Counted from the stretch's first letter, positions 1 through 12,365 are shown. The stretch: DNA of 64,000 nucleotides from Enterobacter soli ATCC BAA-2102 (GCF_001654845.1 NZ_LXES01000014.1:1-64000); one strand, 5' to 3'. Notes: generated by a model from the letters alone, not told the origin. A program made the numbers and translations.

Positions 1-157
1 GGGGTTCTTCAGTGGCTTTCGCCGGAGAACCCTGCTGACCCGGCGGCTTGCTTGCCGTTGTTCCGTGTCAGTGGAGGCGCATTATAGGGAGTTATTCTGA
101 AGTGACAAGCATAAAATTCAAAAAACTTTTCGTTCGCTCACTTTTCAAACTTTGCGT
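1..157 (-). promoter_or_regulatory. rRNA operon P1 promoter region (rrn operon lies off the left edge)
   Basis: On the minus strand there is a -35 TTGTCA (108-103), a 16 bp spacer and a -10 TATAAT (86-81). A GC-rich discriminator and an initial transcribed region closely resembling E. coli rrn P1 follow (CACTGACACGGAACAACGGC, about 74-55). The AT-rich tract at 109-150 fits an UP element. The 16 bp spacer and GC discriminator are typical of stringently controlled rrn P1 promoters. P2 and the 16S gene would lie beyond base 1. In E. coli hemG likewise abuts rrnA. Confidence 0.88.
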
Positions 158-706
158 TTATTTTACCTTCGAATCGGCCGTTAATTGTGCGATTTCACGC
201 GCAAAACTGGCGACCTGCGCCCAGTCGGTATAGACCACTTCTTTACGGGTATCCGTTTCACCGCCGGTCATCTTCATAATAAGACGGATCATAAAGCGGT
301 CGTACCAGCGATAACGTGGGTAACGCAGCGCGCCCGCAAATACGGCACACAGATCTGGCTGCCACGGAGAACCCAGCAAAAACTTACGCGTGTAGCTGTT
401 CGTCTGCGGTGTGCGTTTCTCTGCTTTGCGCGCAACCAGGTTTACGGAATAGAAAGCGCCAGGCAATGCATTCAGCACCGCCGTATGCTTTTTCACAAAG
501 CTATCCAGCGCAGGATGGAAATGCCCGTAACGGATAGAGGCCCCAATGACCACGCGATCGTAGTCCTGCCAGCTAATCTCTTCTGTACGGTTCAGGTTCA
601 CGACATCCGCGTAAACCCCCAGCTCTTTTAATTCAGATGCCAGATAAGAGGCAATCTCACGGGTTTGCCCGTCACGTGTAGAGAATAGAATAAGTGTTTT
701 CAACAA
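158..706 (-). CDS. hemG: Protoporphyrinogen IX dehydrogenase (menaquinone), flavodoxin-type HemG
   Basis: HemG oxidises protoporphyrinogen IX to protoporphyrin IX in haem synthesis, passing electrons to quinones at the inner membrane. The 182-residue protein has the E. coli HemG length. Its flavodoxin-like N-terminus ([18 protein letters not shown]) carries the FMN phosphate-binding loop, and [14 protein letters not shown] follows. The basic insertion around residues 115-145 is characteristic of the long-chain-flavodoxin HemG. It lies 8 bp downstream of trkH on the same strand, so the two are probably cotranscribed, and it is the last gene before the rrn promoter. Confidence 0.95.
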   Translation of the reverse strand: MLKTLILFSTRDGQTREIASYLASELKELGVYADVVNLNRTEEISWQDYDRVVIGASIRYGHFHPALDSFVKKHTAVLNALPGAFYSVNLVARKAEKRTPQTNSYTRKFLLGSPWQPDLCAVFAGALRYPRYRWYDRFMIRLIMKMTGGETDTRKEVVYTDWAQVASFAREIAQLTADSKVK

Positions 707-714
707 TGACTCCC

Positions 715-2166
715 TTACTCGCGCCAGAATGTTGGGGTAAACAGCACCAGCAGCGTAAAGACCTCAAGACGCCCGAACAACATGTTGGCAATTAAGATCC
801 ATTTCGCCACCGGGTTCATACTGGCAAAGTTATCTGCCACTACGCCCAGCCCTGGCCCCAGGTTATTAAGCGTTGCCACCACGGACGCGAATGCAGAAAA
901 ATCATCCACCCCAGTTGCAATAATGGCGAGCATACTGACGATAAAGACCAGCGCATAGGCAGAGAAGAATCCCCACACCGCTTCGAGGATACGTTCCGGC
1001 AGCGCACGGTTCCCCAGTTTAATGCTGTAAACCGCGTTCGGGTGGACCAGGCGTTTCAGCTCACGGTTACCCTGCTTAAACAGCAGCAGGATACGAATCA
1101 CCTTCAGACCACCGCCCGTAGACCCGGCGCAGCCGCCAATAAATGCAGAGCACAACAACAGCACAGGCAGGAACAACGGCCAGCGCGCAATGCTGTCGGT
1201 TGTGAAGCCCGCCGTTGTCGCCATCGACACAACCTGGAAGAAGGCCTGATTAAGCGTCGTGATTGCCGAGTTATAAACATCGTGAAGCCACAACACCAGA
1301 GTACAGATGACAACCAGAGTAAACTGGACGCCAATAAACATGCGGAATTCCGGGTCGCGCCAGTAGACCTTCAGGCTACGCCCGCTTAATAAAGAGAAGT
1401 GCAAACCATAGTTACAGCCGGAGATCAGCAGGAAGATAGCAATAATGGTGTTGATTGTCGGGCTGTCGAAGTAGCCCACGCTGGCATCGTGCGTAGAGAA
1501 GCCACCAATGGCGATCGTAGCAAAGCTATGGCCAATGGCATCAAAGGCAGGCATCCCGGCAAACCACAGCGCCAGCGCACAGGCAACCGTCAGTAAGACG
1601 TAAATAAGCCACAGCGTTTTCGCCGTTTCGGCAATACGCGGGCGCATCTTGTTATCTTTCAGCGGGCCGGGCATTTCGGCGCGATACAACTGCATCCCCC
1701 CGACGCCCAGAATCGGCAGAATGGCCACGGCCAGGACAATGATCCCCATACCGCCGAACCATTGCAGCATTTGCCGGTAGAAGAGGATCGCGTGGGGTAG
1801 TGAATCCAGCCCTACCAGCGTGGTTGCCCCAGTGGTGGTTAAGCCTGAAAACGATTCAAAGAAAGCGTCCGTGATGGTCAGATTCGGTTGCTCAGCAAAG
1901 ATGAAAGGTAGCGCACCCACGCTCCCCAGCACCGTCCAGAACAAGACAACAATCAAAAATCCTTCCCGGGATTTCAGTTCACCTTTCTCACGACGGTTAG
2001 GCCACCACAGCATCGAACCGATCATCAGCGCGACAAAGAACGTCTGGGTAAACGCACGCCCCGCGCCGTCCCGGTAGATAAGTGCCACCAGGCCTGGGAG
2101 AATCATCGTCCCGGAAAAGAGTATGACCAGCAGTCCAACGATTCGGGTAATGGCACGAAAATGCAT
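715..2166 (-). CDS. trkH: Trk system potassium uptake protein TrkH
   Basis: TrkH is the K+-translocating inner-membrane subunit that works with the cytoplasmic NAD-binding protein TrkA. The 483 residues match the usual length and are strongly hydrophobic. The selectivity-filter loops of the four M1-P-M2 repeats are visible, e.g. [11 protein letters not shown] (about 110), [11 protein letters not shown] (about 220), [10 protein letters not shown] (about 315) and NNLGPGLG (about 430). The gene sits between yigZ (40 bp upstream) and hemG, as in E. coli. Confidence 0.96.
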   Translation of the reverse strand: MHFRAITRIVGLLVILFSGTMILPGLVALIYRDGAGRAFTQTFFVALMIGSMLWWPNRREKGELKSREGFLIVVLFWTVLGSVGALPFIFAEQPNLTITDAFFESFSGLTTTGATTLVGLDSLPHAILFYRQMLQWFGGMGIIVLAVAILPILGVGGMQLYRAEMPGPLKDNKMRPRIAETAKTLWLIYVLLTVACALALWFAGMPAFDAIGHSFATIAIGGFSTHDASVGYFDSPTINTIIAIFLLISGCNYGLHFSLLSGRSLKVYWRDPEFRMFIGVQFTLVVICTLVLWLHDVYNSAITTLNQAFFQVVSMATTAGFTTDSIARWPLFLPVLLLCSAFIGGCAGSTGGGLKVIRILLLFKQGNRELKRLVHPNAVYSIKLGNRALPERILEAVWGFFSAYALVFIVSMLAIIATGVDDFSAFASVVATLNNLGPGLGVVADNFASMNPVAKWILIANMLFGRLEVFTLLVLFTPTFWRE

Positions 2167-2206
2167 CTCTGCCGCTTCCTTTGGTATTCAAAAAGTAAGG
2201 TGGGGA

Positions 2207-2821
2207 TTATTCTTCAATCGGCAGCAATTGCAACGAACCACGACTAAAATCAGCCAGTTTTGCTGAAAAAGCATCCAGTTCTGCCTGAGGAAGCGCCACA
2301 CGCAACTGTACTGTCGCCTGGTAATCACTGTGCGCAATCACGCCATTAAATTGCTTTAGCAGGGTTTCGATACCCGATAACTGTGCGTAATCGCACAACA
2401 AAGTATATTCGGTAAGTGGCGTTTTGCGGGTTGTGATCAGCAGATTAAGTGCTTGCTGAACACCGCCACCGTAGGCTTTAACCAACCCACCCGTTCCGAG
2501 CAAAATGCCGCCATAGTAGCGAACTACTACAGCGGTTATTTCTCCCACACCGCTTCCCATTAGCTGAGAAAGCATGGGTTTACCGGCCGTGCCAGCCGGT
2601 TCACCATCATCAGAAAAACCCAGTTGCTGTGAGTCATCCGGCGGCCCGGCCACCCACGCGACGCAGTGGTGACGCGCATCAGGATGTTGCGCGCGGACGG
2701 ACTCCACAAACGCCTTTGCCGCCTCTACGCCGTCGGTGTGCGCCAACAGCGTAATAAAGCGGCTTTTCTTGATTTCCTCAACAAAGGTGACCGGTTCCGC
2801 CGGTATCAGCCAGCTTTCCAT
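2207..2821 (-). CDS. yigZ: IMPACT/YigZ family protein
   Basis: This 204-residue protein matches E. coli YigZ. It has an N-terminal UPF0029/IMPACT domain with the family signature around residues 70-110 (SDDGEPAGTAGKPML and VVRYYGGILLGTGGLVKAY), followed by a smaller C-terminal ferredoxin-like domain. IMPACT relatives in eukaryotes regulate GCN2. The bacterial role is not settled, and ribosome or nucleic-acid association is only inferred from structure. Its ATG shares one base with the pepQ stop (TGATG), so translation is probably coupled to pepQ. Confidence 0.93.
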   Translation of the reverse strand: MESWLIPAEPVTFVEEIKKSRFITLLAHTDGVEAAKAFVESVRAQHPDARHHCVAWVAGPPDDSQQLGFSDDGEPAGTAGKPMLSQLMGSGVGEITAVVVRYYGGILLGTGGLVKAYGGGVQQALNLLITTRKTPLTEYTLLCDYAQLSGIETLLKQFNGVIAHSDYQATVQLRVALPQAELDAFSAKLADFSRGSLQLLPIEE

Positions 2822-4152
2822 CAGGCCAGTTTCAGATCTCGCGTTATGTTCTCGACACCGTTTTCGTGGATAACCACGTTATCTTCAATACGAATACCGC
2901 CAAACGGTTTCAGCGCTTCAATTTTTTCCCAGTTGAAGTGCTTGCTGAACTGGCCTTCACGCCACGGCGCCAGCAGGGATTCGATAAAGTAGATACCCGG
3001 TTCAATGGTCAGCACCATACGCGGCTCGATAATACGCGTGCAGCGCAGGTACGGATATTTAGACGGTGCCGCCAGATGCGTGCCCGTGTCGTCCTGCATA
3101 AAGCCCGCGACATCATGAACCTGAAGACCCAGCGGGTGACCAATACCGTGCGGCATGAACGGCCCGGTCAGGTTGTTTTCCACCATCGCTTCTTCGCTCA
3201 TATCCTTCACAATCTGGTGCTTACGCAGCAGCTTTGCGATGCGCTGATGGAACTGGATGTGGTAATCCACGTAGCTGGTTCCCGCTTTCATGGTGCCGAT
3301 AAGTGCCAGCTGCTCGTCGTTCACGTCTTTGATCAGATGTGCAAAATCGGTATCACCGTGGGCCGCCCAGGTACGGGTCAGGTCAGCGGCATAGCCGTTG
3401 TACTCGGCACCCGCATCCAGCAGGAAGCTGCGCATCTCGGACGGAACATGGTGATCCAGTTTGGTGTAGTGCAGAACAGACGCGTGCTCATTCAGCGCCA
3501 CGATGTTGCTGTACGGCACATCGGTATCACGGTGGCCGGTTGCCGTCAGGTATGCCTGGTTGATATCGAACTCGCTCATGCCAGACAGGAACGCTTCATG
3601 CGCAGCACGGTGGCCCGTCACCGCCGTTTTTTGCGCTTCACGCATACAGAAGAGTTCGTAATCAGTTTTATAAGCGCGGTAATAGTGCAGATAATCCAGA
3701 ACCCCTTTCGGATTCAGTTTGTCAGCCGGAATATCCAGACCCAGCGCACGCTCTGGCACAGGACCAATATAGGCAATATTGCCACGCGCAGCAGGCAACT
3801 GGCTGCCAATCCCGTCGGCTTTCGGCAGCGCGATCACGTCAACTTCTTCGGTCCAGAAGGTTGTTGGCAGCGGTTCAACGTTGTGCCAGTAATCCACCGG
3901 CAAATAGAACCACAGCTTCGGCTTGTTCACGCCATCCACCAGCAACCAGCAATTTGGAACCTGTGTCACCGGCACCCAGGCTTTAAACTGCGGGTTGACC
4001 TTAAACGGGTAAGCATGGTCATCAAGGAAGGTATTCATCAGCTCGCCGGAGTGGATAAGCAGGGCATCCAGCTTAAAACGAGCCAGTACATCGCGGGTAC
4101 GTTCCTGTAGGGTAACGATATGATTTTTATAGAGCGCAGCCAGTGAGTCCAT
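2821..4152 (-). CDS. pepQ: Xaa-Pro dipeptidase (prolidase) PepQ
   Basis: PepQ is a cytoplasmic metallopeptidase that hydrolyses Xaa-Pro dipeptides and can also hydrolyse organophosphates. The protein has the M24 'pita-bread' fold with a dinuclear metal site. Visible ligand segments are [19 protein letters not shown] (two Asp), [14 protein letters not shown] (His), TIEPGIYFI (Glu) and [10 protein letters not shown] (Glu). Two adjacent ATG codons occur at 4155 and 4152. I chose 4152 because it gives the 443-residue E. coli length and a better distance from AAAGGA. The gene is divergent from fadB and heads pepQ-yigZ-trkH-hemG. Confidence 0.96.
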   Translation of the reverse strand: MDSLAALYKNHIVTLQERTRDVLARFKLDALLIHSGELMNTFLDDHAYPFKVNPQFKAWVPVTQVPNCWLLVDGVNKPKLWFYLPVDYWHNVEPLPTTFWTEEVDVIALPKADGIGSQLPAARGNIAYIGPVPERALGLDIPADKLNPKGVLDYLHYYRAYKTDYELFCMREAQKTAVTGHRAAHEAFLSGMSEFDINQAYLTATGHRDTDVPYSNIVALNEHASVLHYTKLDHHVPSEMRSFLLDAGAEYNGYAADLTRTWAAHGDTDFAHLIKDVNDEQLALIGTMKAGTSYVDYHIQFHQRIAKLLRKHQIVKDMSEEAMVENNLTGPFMPHGIGHPLGLQVHDVAGFMQDDTGTHLAAPSKYPYLRCTRIIEPRMVLTIEPGIYFIESLLAPWREGQFSKHFNWEKIEALKPFGGIRIEDNVVIHENGVENITRDLKLA

Positions 4153-4251
4153 CATTTATCCTTTCGTTTTTTCGACCTCAAGTCTTCGCATCTTAGCACA
4201 CCTGCCCTCACCTGCGTGATTTCCACCGAGCGTGATCAATGCAGCAATTTC

Positions 4252-4280
4252 TTAATGAGTAATTTGCATTTTATTAACAT
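4252..4280 (+). promoter_or_regulatory. Probable fadBA promoter
   Basis: A -35-like TTAATG (4252-4257) and a -10-like TAACAT (4275-4280) are separated by 17 bp. They predict a start near 4287, just upstream of the FadR operator. The hexamers are weak matches, so the call rests mainly on position. Confidence 0.5.
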
Positions 4281-4299
4281 AAATTCCACACTCCGTTTC

Positions 4300-4316
4300 A
4301 TCTGGTATGACCAGAT
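4300..4316 (+). promoter_or_regulatory. FadR operator of fadBA
   Basis: The perfect-arm palindrome ATCTGGTATGACCAGAT lies 26 bp upstream of the fadB ATG. It differs by one central base from the E. coli fadB operator. FadR represses fadBA from this site, and long-chain acyl-CoA releases it. Confidence 0.92.
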
Positions 4317-4342
4317 CCAATTGCTGGATTCAGGAGACTGAC

Positions 4343-6532
4343 ATGCTCTACAAAGGCGACACCCTGTACCTCAACTGGCTGGAAGATGGCATTGCCGAAC
4401 TGGTGTTCGATGCCCCCGGCTCAGTAAACAAGCTCGATACCGCGACGGTGGCCAGTCTTGGCCAGGCGCTGGATGTACTTGAAAAGCAATCTGATTTAAA
4501 AGGGCTGCTGCTGCGCTCTAACAAAGCGGCCTTTATTGTCGGTGCCGATATCACCGAATTCTTGTCTCTATTCCTGGTGCCGGAAGAACAGCTGAGCCAG
4601 TGGCTGCATTTTGCTAACAGCGTCTTTAACCGCCTGGAAGATTTACCTGTCCCAACGATCTCCGCTGTTAACGGCTACGCGCTGGGCGGTGGCTGCGAAT
4701 GTGTGCTGGCCACAGATTATCGTCTGGCGACACCAGACCTGCGTATTGGCCTGCCGGAAACCAAACTGGGCATCATGCCGGGCTTTGGTGGCTCTGTACG
4801 TATGCCACGCATGTTGGGTGCCGATAGCGCCCTGGAAATTATTGCCGCGGGTAAAGATGTCGGCGCGGAGCAAGCGCAGAAAATTGGCCTGGTGGATGGT
4901 GTCGTTAAGCCAGAAAAACTGGTTGAAGGTGCTATCGCCATTCTGCGTCAGGCTATTAATGGCGATCTCGACTGGAAAGCGAAGCGCCAGCCGAAGCTTG
5001 AACCCTTAAAGCTCAGTAAAATTGAAGCGGCCATGAGTTTCACCATTGCCAAAGGCATGGTGATGCAGACCGCAGGTAAACACTACCCGGCCCCTATCAC
5101 GGCGGTAAAAACCATTGAAGCCGCTGCCCGCTTTGGCCGTGAAGAGGCGCTTAAATTAGAAAACCAGAGCTTCGTTCCTTTGGCGCACACCAACGAAGCG
5201 CGCGCTCTGGTGGGCATCTTCCTGAACGATCAGTTCGTTAAAGGTAAAGCCAAACAGCTGACCAAAAACGTTGAGACACCAAAACACGCAGCGGTGCTCG
5301 GCGCAGGCATTATGGGTGGCGGTATTGCTTACCAGTCCGCCTGGAAAGGCGTGCCGGTAGTGATGAAAGATATCAGCGAAAAATCCCTGACGCTTGGCAT
5401 GACCGAAGCGGCCAAATTACTCAACAAGCAGCTTGAGCGCGGCAAGATTGATGGCCTGAAACTCGCGGGTGTGATCTCCACTATCCAGCCGACCCTGGAA
5501 TACAGCGGTTTCGATCGCGTTGACGTGGTGGTCGAAGCCGTGGTTGAAAACCCAAAAGTTAAAAAAGCAGTGCTGGCAGAAACTGAAGATAAGGTTCGCC
5601 AGGACACCGTTCTGGCATCCAATACCTCCACCATCCCGATCAGCGAACTGGCCAGCGTCCTGAAGCGCCCGGAAAACTTCTGCGGGATGCACTTCTTTAA
5701 CCCGGTTCACCGGATGCCGCTGGTTGAAGTCATTCGTGGGGAAAAAACCTCTGATGACACAATTGCTAAAGTCGTAGCGTGGGCCAGCAAAATGGGCAAA
5801 ACGCCGATCGTGGTGAACGACTGTCCTGGTTTCTTTGTGAACCGCGTGCTGTTCCCTTACTTTGCCGGTTTTAGCCAGCTGCTGCGCGACGGTGCAGATT
5901 TCCGCAAAGTCGACAAAGTGATGGAAAAACAGTTCGGCTGGCCGATGGGCCCGGCGTATCTGCTGGATGTGGTCGGTATCGACACCGCGCATCACGCACA
6001 GGCCGTCATGGCCGCGGGCTTCCCGCAGCGCATGAGCAAAGATTATCGCGATGCCATCGACGCCATGTTCGATGCCAACCGTTTTGGTCAGAAAAACGGT
6101 CTGGGCTTCTGGCGTTATAAAGAAGACAGCAAAGGCAAGCCGAAGAAAGAAGAAGATGCGGCGGTGGAAAGCCTGCTGGCGGACGTCAGTGCGCCAAAAC
6201 GCGACTTCACCGACGAGGAGATTATCGCTCGCATGATGATCCCAATGGTTAACGAAGTGGTGCGTTGCCTGGAAGAAGGCATCATCGCCAGCCCGGCAGA
6301 AGCGGATATGGCGCTGGTCTATGGCCTCGGTTTCCCTCCGTTCCACGGCGGTGCGTTCCGTTGGCTGGATACGCTTGGCAGCGCGAAGTACCTCGATATG
6401 GCCCAGCAGTATCAGCACCTCGGTCCGCTCTATGCCGTACCGGAAGGTCTGCGTAATAAAGCGCGCCATAACGAACCCTACTATCCAGCAGTTGAGCCTG
6501 CCCGTCCGGTTGGCGAGCTGAAAACGGCTTAA
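4343..6532 (+). CDS. fadB: Fatty acid oxidation complex subunit alpha FadB
   Basis: FadB is the multifunctional alpha subunit of the aerobic beta-oxidation complex, with enoyl-CoA hydratase/isomerase and L-3-hydroxyacyl-CoA dehydrogenase activities. Residues 1-190 are the crotonase domain, with catalytic glutamates in GGGCE and GLPETKLG. A Rossmann NAD site follows near residue 315 ([15 protein letters not shown]), with the dehydrogenase His in [15 protein letters not shown]. The ATG at 4343 follows AGGAGA (4332-4337) and gives exactly the E. coli length of 729. An in-frame ATG at 4307 overlaps the FadR operator and is rejected. fadA follows after 9 bp. Confidence 0.98.
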   Translation: MLYKGDTLYLNWLEDGIAELVFDAPGSVNKLDTATVASLGQALDVLEKQSDLKGLLLRSNKAAFIVGADITEFLSLFLVPEEQLSQWLHFANSVFNRLEDLPVPTISAVNGYALGGGCECVLATDYRLATPDLRIGLPETKLGIMPGFGGSVRMPRMLGADSALEIIAAGKDVGAEQAQKIGLVDGVVKPEKLVEGAIAILRQAINGDLDWKAKRQPKLEPLKLSKIEAAMSFTIAKGMVMQTAGKHYPAPITAVKTIEAAARFGREEALKLENQSFVPLAHTNEARALVGIFLNDQFVKGKAKQLTKNVETPKHAAVLGAGIMGGGIAYQSAWKGVPVVMKDISEKSLTLGMTEAAKLLNKQLERGKIDGLKLAGVISTIQPTLEYSGFDRVDVVVEAVVENPKVKKAVLAETEDKVRQDTVLASNTSTIPISELASVLKRPENFCGMHFFNPVHRMPLVEVIRGEKTSDDTIAKVVAWASKMGKTPIVVNDCPGFFVNRVLFPYFAGFSQLLRDGADFRKVDKVMEKQFGWPMGPAYLLDVVGIDTAHHAQAVMAAGFPQRMSKDYRDAIDAMFDANRFGQKNGLGFWRYKEDSKGKPKKEEDAAVESLLADVSAPKRDFTDEEIIARMMIPMVNEVVRCLEEGIIASPAEADMALVYGLGFPPFHGGAFRWLDTLGSAKYLDMAQQYQHLGPLYAVPEGLRNKARHNEPYYPAVEPARPVGELKTA

Positions 6533-7705
<1,173 letters not shown>

Positions 7706-7719
7706 ATCAGGAAAAGTAT

Positions 7720-7785
7720 CGTAGGCCCGATAAGCATCGCGCCATCGGGCTGTTGCCGGGCGGCGCTGCGCTTTCCCGGCCTACG
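7720..7785. repeat. REP/BIME repeat after fadA
   Basis: Outer arms CGTAGGCC (7720-7727) and GGCCTACG (7778-7785) enclose two REP-type half elements (CCCGATAAGC..GCCATCGGG and GCCGGGCGGCGC..CCGGC). This is the usual enterobacterial bacterial interspersed mosaic element in a 3' intergenic space. Confidence 0.85.
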
Positions 7786-7835
7786 AAAAGCATCTCGCCG
7801 TATTCACGAAGAGAGACAGTTTAGTTGCCGTTCTT

Positions 7836-7860
7836 CCCGCCTGTCAGGGGCGGGTTTTTT
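7836..7860 (+). terminator. Intrinsic terminator of fadBA
   Basis: The stem CCCGCC (7836-7841) pairs with GGCGGG (7849-7854) around a 7-base loop, followed by TTTTTT (7855-7860). Confidence 0.85.
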
Positions 7861-7871
7861 ATTTCGTTTAT

Positions 7872-8573
7872 TTAGATAAACGCAAACGCATCGCCGAACA
7901 GGCGGTCTTCACGCGCACCACGTTCGTTACAGAACAGGTCACGGGCAATTTTCGCCATCTCAAAACGACCCGCAATATAGATATCGTGCTCCGCCAGCGT
8001 GCCGTAATCCTGCAATACCGCCGTCAGTACCGTGCCGCTGCGCCCACGCCAGCCTTCTTCCGGCTGCTCGACAACCGGCTCAATACGCAGGTTCGGATGG
8101 TTAATGCTCAGTGCTTCCAGCTCGGACAGATCGTAGAGATGTTTCTCTTCGCGTCCACCCCAGTAGATGGTGATATCACGGTCTGGATTGCGTGCCAGTG
8201 CGGTCAACAGAATAGAACGGGCGTAAGAGAAGCCGGTACCGCCAGCAATCAGGATCAGCGGACGGTCTTCGTCTTCACGCAACCAGGCGTCACCGTGAGG
8301 AATATCCACCAGGATTTCGCGCTCTTTCAGAATGCGATCCATCACGGCCATCGCATACAGGTTAAGCTCTGACGCACCAATATGAAGCTCGATGAATTCC
8401 TGCTCTGCTGGCGTAGAGGCCATAGAGAAAGGACGCTTATCTCGTTCATCCATCACGACCATCAAGTACTGACCAGCGCGGAAAGAGAATGCCGCTTCTG
8501 GCACTAAACGGACGCGATATACGGTGTCGGTGATAGCATCTACCGAGGTCACTTTACAGCTTAAGGTTGTCAT
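7872..8573 (-). CDS. fre: NAD(P)H-flavin reductase Fre
   Basis: Fre reduces free flavins with NAD(P)H and feeds reduced flavin or ferric reduction to other systems. The protein has 233 residues, as in E. coli. The N-terminal flavin-binding barrel carries RPFSMAS (about residues 47-53, the RxYS-type motif). The C-terminal NAD(P) domain begins with [16 protein letters not shown] and ends in [16 protein letters not shown]. It lies 30 bp downstream of ubiD on the same strand. That pairing is conserved, and reduced FMN is needed to make the prenyl-FMN cofactor of UbiD (established knowledge). Confidence 0.96.
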   Translation of the reverse strand: MTTLSCKVTSVDAITDTVYRVRLVPEAAFSFRAGQYLMVVMDERDKRPFSMASTPAEQEFIELHIGASELNLYAMAVMDRILKEREILVDIPHGDAWLREDEDRPLILIAGGTGFSYARSILLTALARNPDRDITIYWGGREEKHLYDLSELEALSINHPNLRIEPVVEQPEEGWRGRSGTVLTAVLQDYGTLAEHDIYIAGRFEMAKIARDLFCNERGAREDRLFGDAFAFI

Positions 8574-8603
8574 TCGCTCTCTCTGTCGGGAAGTCTATAG
8601 GGC

Positions 8604-10109
8604 TTAACGGTCAGATTCGGGTTTACCGTTATTCATTATGGCCAGTTCGTCCCAGATCGCGTCAATTCGCGCGGTCACGGCAGGATCTTTTTTGATCGGG
8701 CGACCCCATTCACGGTCGGTTTCGCCAGGCCATTTGTTTGTGGCATCCAGTCCCATTTTTGAGCCAAGACCGGAAACCGGCGAGGCAAAATCCAGATAAT
8801 CAATCGGTGTGTTTTCCACTAACACCGTGTCACGTGCCGGGTCCATCCGCGTGGTGATGGCCCAGATAACGTCATTCCAGTCGCGGGCATTGACGTCATC
8901 ATCACAGACAATAACAAACTTGGTATACATAAATTGGCGCAGGAACGACCATACGCCCATCATCACGCGTTTGGCGTGACCCGCATACTGCTTCTTCATT
9001 GTTACCACAGCCAGGCGATAAGAGCATCCTTCCGGCGGCAGATAGAAATCAACAATTTCCGGGAACTGCTTTTGCAGAATAGGCACAAACACTTCGTTCA
9101 GCGCCACACCCAGAACGGCCGGTTCATCCGGTGGACGACCGGTGTAGGTCGAGTGATAAATGGCATCTTCACGCTGGGTGATGTGGGTAACGGTAAACAC
9201 CGGGAAGTTATCGACTTCGTTGTAATAACCCGTGTGATCGCCATATGGCCCTTCCGGTGCCATTTCACCCTGCTCAATGTAACCTTCCAGCACGATTTCC
9301 GCACTGGCCGGTACTTCCAGGTCATTGGAAATACACTTCACCACTTCGGTTTTGGTGCCGCGCAGCAAGCCTGCAAACGCGTATTCAGAAAGCGTATCAG
9401 GAACAGGCGTAACTGCCCCCAGGATGGTTGCCGGATCAGCGCCCAGCGCCACGGAAACCGGGAAACGCTCGCCTGGGTGTTCAGCACACCACTCCTGGAA
9501 ATCCAGCGCGCCGCCGCGATGCGACAGCCAGCGCATAATCAACTTGTTTTTACCAATCAGCTGCTGGCGATAAATGCCGAGGTTTTGCCGCTCTTTGTAC
9601 GGACCACGTGTAACGGTCAGTCCCCAGGTGATAAGCGGCGCAGCATCTTCGGGCCAGCACTGCATAATGGGGATTTTCGTCAGATCAACTGCCTCACCTT
9701 CCAGCACTTTTTGCTGGCATGGCGCACCGCGCAGGCGTTTGGTTGGCATGTTCAACACCTGCTTAAATTGCGGCAGTTTGTCGAACAGATCGCGGAAGCC
9801 TTTTGGCGGCTCCGGCTCTTTCAGAAAGGCCAGCAGTTTGCCCACTTCACGTAACGCAGTGACATCCTCTTGCCCCATGCCCAACGCCACACGACGTGGT
9901 GTGCCAAACAGGTTGCAGAGCACCGGCATGGAGTAACCTTTTGGATTTTCAAATAACAGCGCAGGGCCACCGGCACGCAGGGTGCGGTCAGCAATTTCTG
10001 TCATTTCCAGATAAGGATCAACAGGAAGCGTAATCCGTTTGAGTTCGCCCTGCTTTTCCAGCAGCGCCAGGAAGTCGCGTAGATCGTGGTATTTCATGCA
10101 GTTAGTCAT
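8604..10109 (-). CDS. ubiD: 3-octaprenyl-4-hydroxybenzoate decarboxylase UbiD
   Basis: UbiD is a prenylated-FMN-dependent decarboxylase of ubiquinone synthesis. It acts on 3-octaprenyl-4-hydroxybenzoate and depends on UbiX, not present here, for its cofactor. The 501-residue protein closely matches E. coli UbiD over its length, with the conserved stretches [27 protein letters not shown] and [15 protein letters not shown]. The start at 10109 is preceded by GAGAGG at very short spacing. An ATG four codons in (MKYHDL) is an alternative, and E. coli UbiD has the same two-Met arrangement. Confidence 0.96.
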   Translation of the reverse strand: MTNCMKYHDLRDFLALLEKQGELKRITLPVDPYLEMTEIADRTLRAGGPALLFENPKGYSMPVLCNLFGTPRRVALGMGQEDVTALREVGKLLAFLKEPEPPKGFRDLFDKLPQFKQVLNMPTKRLRGAPCQQKVLEGEAVDLTKIPIMQCWPEDAAPLITWGLTVTRGPYKERQNLGIYRQQLIGKNKLIMRWLSHRGGALDFQEWCAEHPGERFPVSVALGADPATILGAVTPVPDTLSEYAFAGLLRGTKTEVVKCISNDLEVPASAEIVLEGYIEQGEMAPEGPYGDHTGYYNEVDNFPVFTVTHITQREDAIYHSTYTGRPPDEPAVLGVALNEVFVPILQKQFPEIVDFYLPPEGCSYRLAVVTMKKQYAGHAKRVMMGVWSFLRQFMYTKFVIVCDDDVNARDWNDVIWAITTRMDPARDTVLVENTPIDYLDFASPVSGLGSKMGLDATNKWPGETDREWGRPIKKDPAVTARIDAIWDELAIMNNGKPESDR

Positions 10110-10279
10110 GGCCTCTCTGTAAGCGCTTCATTATACGGCGTAAGACTGCGTGATGCTGTAATTTTGTTAAATTAGCGTGAACTTCCGCGTCTTACTCCAC
10201 TTTCGGCCATTATAATCAACTTAGCGATCCCGCCAGGGTTTTGATATGCTTGCGCCCCGAACTAAGGGAAAGAGTGATT

Positions 10280-10771
10280 ATGCAGGCCTGGTATTTACTG
10301 TATTGCAAACGCGGGCAACTTCAGCGCGCGCAGGAACATCTTGAACGTCAGTCAGTGCATTGCCTGACGCCGGTGATCACGCTTGAAAAAATGCAGCGCG
10401 GGAAACGTGCGATGGTCAGCGAACCTCTGTTCCCGAACTATCTGTTCGTCGAGTTCGACCCGGAAGTGATCCACACCACCACCATCAGTGCCACGCGCGG
10501 CGTCAGCCACTTTGTGCGTTTTGGCGCGCACCCGGCAACAGTGCCTTCAACGGTCATTCACCAGCTTTCGGTCTACCAGCAACCTGAAGATATCACCGAT
10601 CCAGAAACGCCTTACACCGGCGATGAGGTGGTGATCACCGAAGGCGCATTTGAAGGGTTACAGGCCATTTTCTCTGAACCGGACGGCGAAGCACGCTCCA
10701 TGCTGTTGCTCAATCTGTTGAACAAGCAGGTGCTTCAGAGCGTCAAAAACACCGATTTCCGCAAACTTTAA
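10280..10771 (+). CDS. rfaH: Transcription antitermination protein RfaH
   Basis: RfaH is a NusG paralogue recruited at ops elements. It suppresses pausing and Rho termination in long operons for LPS, capsule and pili. Residues 1-100 form the NGN domain ([41 protein letters not shown]). A linker and the fold-switching C-terminal domain ([21 protein letters not shown]) follow. The ATG at 10280 after GGGAAAGAG gives 163 residues, close to E. coli's 162. A longer in-frame start at 10241 is rejected. It converges with tatD and the two ends overlap by 4 bp. No ops element was seen in this window. Confidence 0.96.
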   Translation: MQAWYLLYCKRGQLQRAQEHLERQSVHCLTPVITLEKMQRGKRAMVSEPLFPNYLFVEFDPEVIHTTTISATRGVSHFVRFGAHPATVPSTVIHQLSVYQQPEDITDPETPYTGDEVVITEGAFEGLQAIFSEPDGEARSMLLLNLLNKQVLQSVKNTDFRKL

Positions 10772-11550
10772 AACTGCACACCGAACAGGCGGCGCACGTT
10801 GTCATCCGTTTGTGCCGCCATCCACTGTGGTTCTTCTCCACGCCAGCGCGCCACGCTTTCCACAATATGCCCCAGGAATGCCGGTTCATTACGTCGTGAA
10901 GAGGGTTTTGGCGAGAGGTCACGCGGCAGAAGATAAGGCGCGTCCGTTTCCACCAACAGCCGTTCGGCAGGAATAACAGGCAGCAATTCTCGCAGTTCCA
11001 GCCCACGCCGTTCATCACAGACCCAACCCGTGATCCCCAGATATAGCCCCCGGTTCAGGCAATCCAGCGCTTCCTGTCGGGAGCCGGTAAAACAGTGCAG
11101 TACCGCGCCAGGCAGCTTATCCAGCCAGGGTTCGAGCAGCGCAAGAAAACGTTCGTGGGCATCACGGCAGTGCATAAACACAGGCATCCCCAGTTCAGCC
11201 GCCAGCGCAAGCTGAGCGGTAAAGGCGTGTTCTTGTTCAGCGGGGGTGGAAAAGTTGCGGTTGAAATCCAGCCCGCATTCGCCAATCGCCACCACTTCTG
11301 GCGTGTTTGCCAGCGCATGAAGGATTTCGGCGCTCTCTGCATTCCAGGTGCTACTGTCATGTGGATGCACCCCCGCAGTTGACCAGCAGTGTGGATAATG
11401 CCGGGCAAGTTGCTGCGCCTGTTCGCTTTCATGCAGACTGGTTCCCGTCAGCAGCAGGCCTTTCACCCCGGCGGAGAAGGCGCGTGCGACAACGTCATCG
11501 CGATCTTTGGCAAACTGAGAGCTGGTGAGGTTAAGGCCAATATCAAACAT
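10768..11550 (-). CDS. tatD: TatD family 3'-5' DNA/RNA exonuclease
   Basis: TatD is a cytoplasmic metal-dependent nuclease that degrades single-stranded DNA/RNA and is linked to DNA repair. It is not needed for Tat export despite its location. TIM-barrel amidohydrolase-type ligands are visible: [39 protein letters not shown] and [13 protein letters not shown]. The start at 11550 gives 260 residues, as in E. coli. An ATG 4 codons upstream (11562), placed well after GGCGG, is possible. A terminator-like hairpin separates it from tatC. Confidence 0.94.
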   Translation of the reverse strand: MFDIGLNLTSSQFAKDRDDVVARAFSAGVKGLLLTGTSLHESEQAQQLARHYPHCWSTAGVHPHDSSTWNAESAEILHALANTPEVVAIGECGLDFNRNFSTPAEQEHAFTAQLALAAELGMPVFMHCRDAHERFLALLEPWLDKLPGAVLHCFTGSRQEALDCLNRGLYLGITGWVCDERRGLELRELLPVIPAERLLVETDAPYLLPRDLSPKPSSRRNEPAFLGHIVESVARWRGEEPQWMAAQTDDNVRRLFGVQF

Positions 11551-11564
11551 GCGGTTTCCCATGT

Positions 11565-11585
11565 AAAAACCGCCCTGACGGGCGG
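11565..11585 (-). terminator. Terminator-like hairpin between tatC and tatD
   Basis: On the minus strand CCGCCC (11585-11580) pairs with GGGCGG (11575-11570) around a 4-base loop, followed by TTTTT (11569-11565). It falls after the tatC stop and immediately before the tatD start, so it may terminate or attenuate the tatABC transcript. Confidence 0.7.
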
Positions 11586-11591
11586 CTGGTT

Positions 11592-12365
11592 TTATTCTTC
11601 TGTGGTCTTGTCTGACTCGTCGTCTTCTTCGCCTTCCTGCGGGCGTCGTTTGCCGACGTAGAACCGCGAGAAGAACACGCCAACTTCAAACAGACAGTAC
11701 ATCGGTATGGCCAGAAGCGTTTGCGAGAACACATCCGGCGGCGTCAGCAACATACCGACCACGAATGCTCCGACCAGGATATACGGGCGTTTCTTACGCA
11801 GGTCTTCCGGCGTGGTCACGCCGACCCAGCACAGCAGCACAATCGCCACCGGGACTTCAAACGCCACGCCAAACGCCATAAACAGCGCCATGACAAAGCT
11901 GAGATAGCTGGCGATATCGGTCGAAACCTGCACCCCTTCCGGCGCCGTATGCGTCAGGAAGCCAAAGGCCAGAGGGAAGACAACGAAATAAGCGAATGCC
12001 ATACCGATATAGAACAGCATCGAGCTGGACACCAGCAGCGGGATCACCAGCTTGCGTTCATGCTTATACAGCGCCGGGGCCACAAACGCCCAGACCTGGT
12101 ACAAAATGACTGGCGCAGACGCAATCAGCGATACCCAGAAGGTCAGCTTGATTGGGGTAAAGAACGGTGAAGCAACGTCCGTTGCGATCATCGTTGCACC
12201 CAGAGGCATTTGCTTAATCAGCGGTGCAGAAACCACCTGGTAGATATCGTTGGCGAAATAGACCAACCCTAAGAAAATGATGCAAACCGCAATAATGCAG
12301 TTCAGCAGGCGCTTGCGCAGCTCAATAAGGTGCGCAATAAGCGGTTGAGTATCATCTACTGCCAT
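11592..12365 (-). CDS. tatC: Sec-independent translocase subunit TatC
   Basis: TatC is the six-helix inner-membrane receptor that binds twin-arginine signal peptides with TatB. The 257 residues begin with the conserved cytoplasmic segment [18 protein letters not shown], whose ELRKR forms part of the signal-binding patch. Other conserved parts are [28 protein letters not shown] and [18 protein letters not shown]. The C-terminal tail is acidic. It lies 2 bp after tatB in the tatABC operon. Confidence 0.97.
   Translation of the reverse strand: MAVDDTQPLIAHLIELRKRLLNCIIAVCIIFLGLVYFANDIYQVVSAPLIKQMPLGATMIATDVASPFFTPIKLTFWVSLIASAPVILYQVWAFVAPALYKHERKLVIPLLVSSSMLFYIGMAFAYFVVFPLAFGFLTHTAPEGVQVSTDIASYLSFVMALFMAFGVAFEVPVAIVLLCWVGVTTPEDLRKKRPYILVGAFVVGMLLTPPDVFSQTLLAIPMYCLFEVGVFFSRFYVGKRRPQEGEEDDESDKTTEE

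Noticed and set aside
2866..4110. Long plus-strand open frame (414 codons) opposite pepQ
   Set aside because: It mirrors pepQ codon structure, is rich in His/Arg/Gln as expected of an antisense shadow, has no SD and resembles no family. pepQ is certain.
5417..6469. 350-codon minus-strand frame opposite fadB
   Set aside because: It is a shadow of a highly conserved gene with GC-biased third positions. No recognisable domain.
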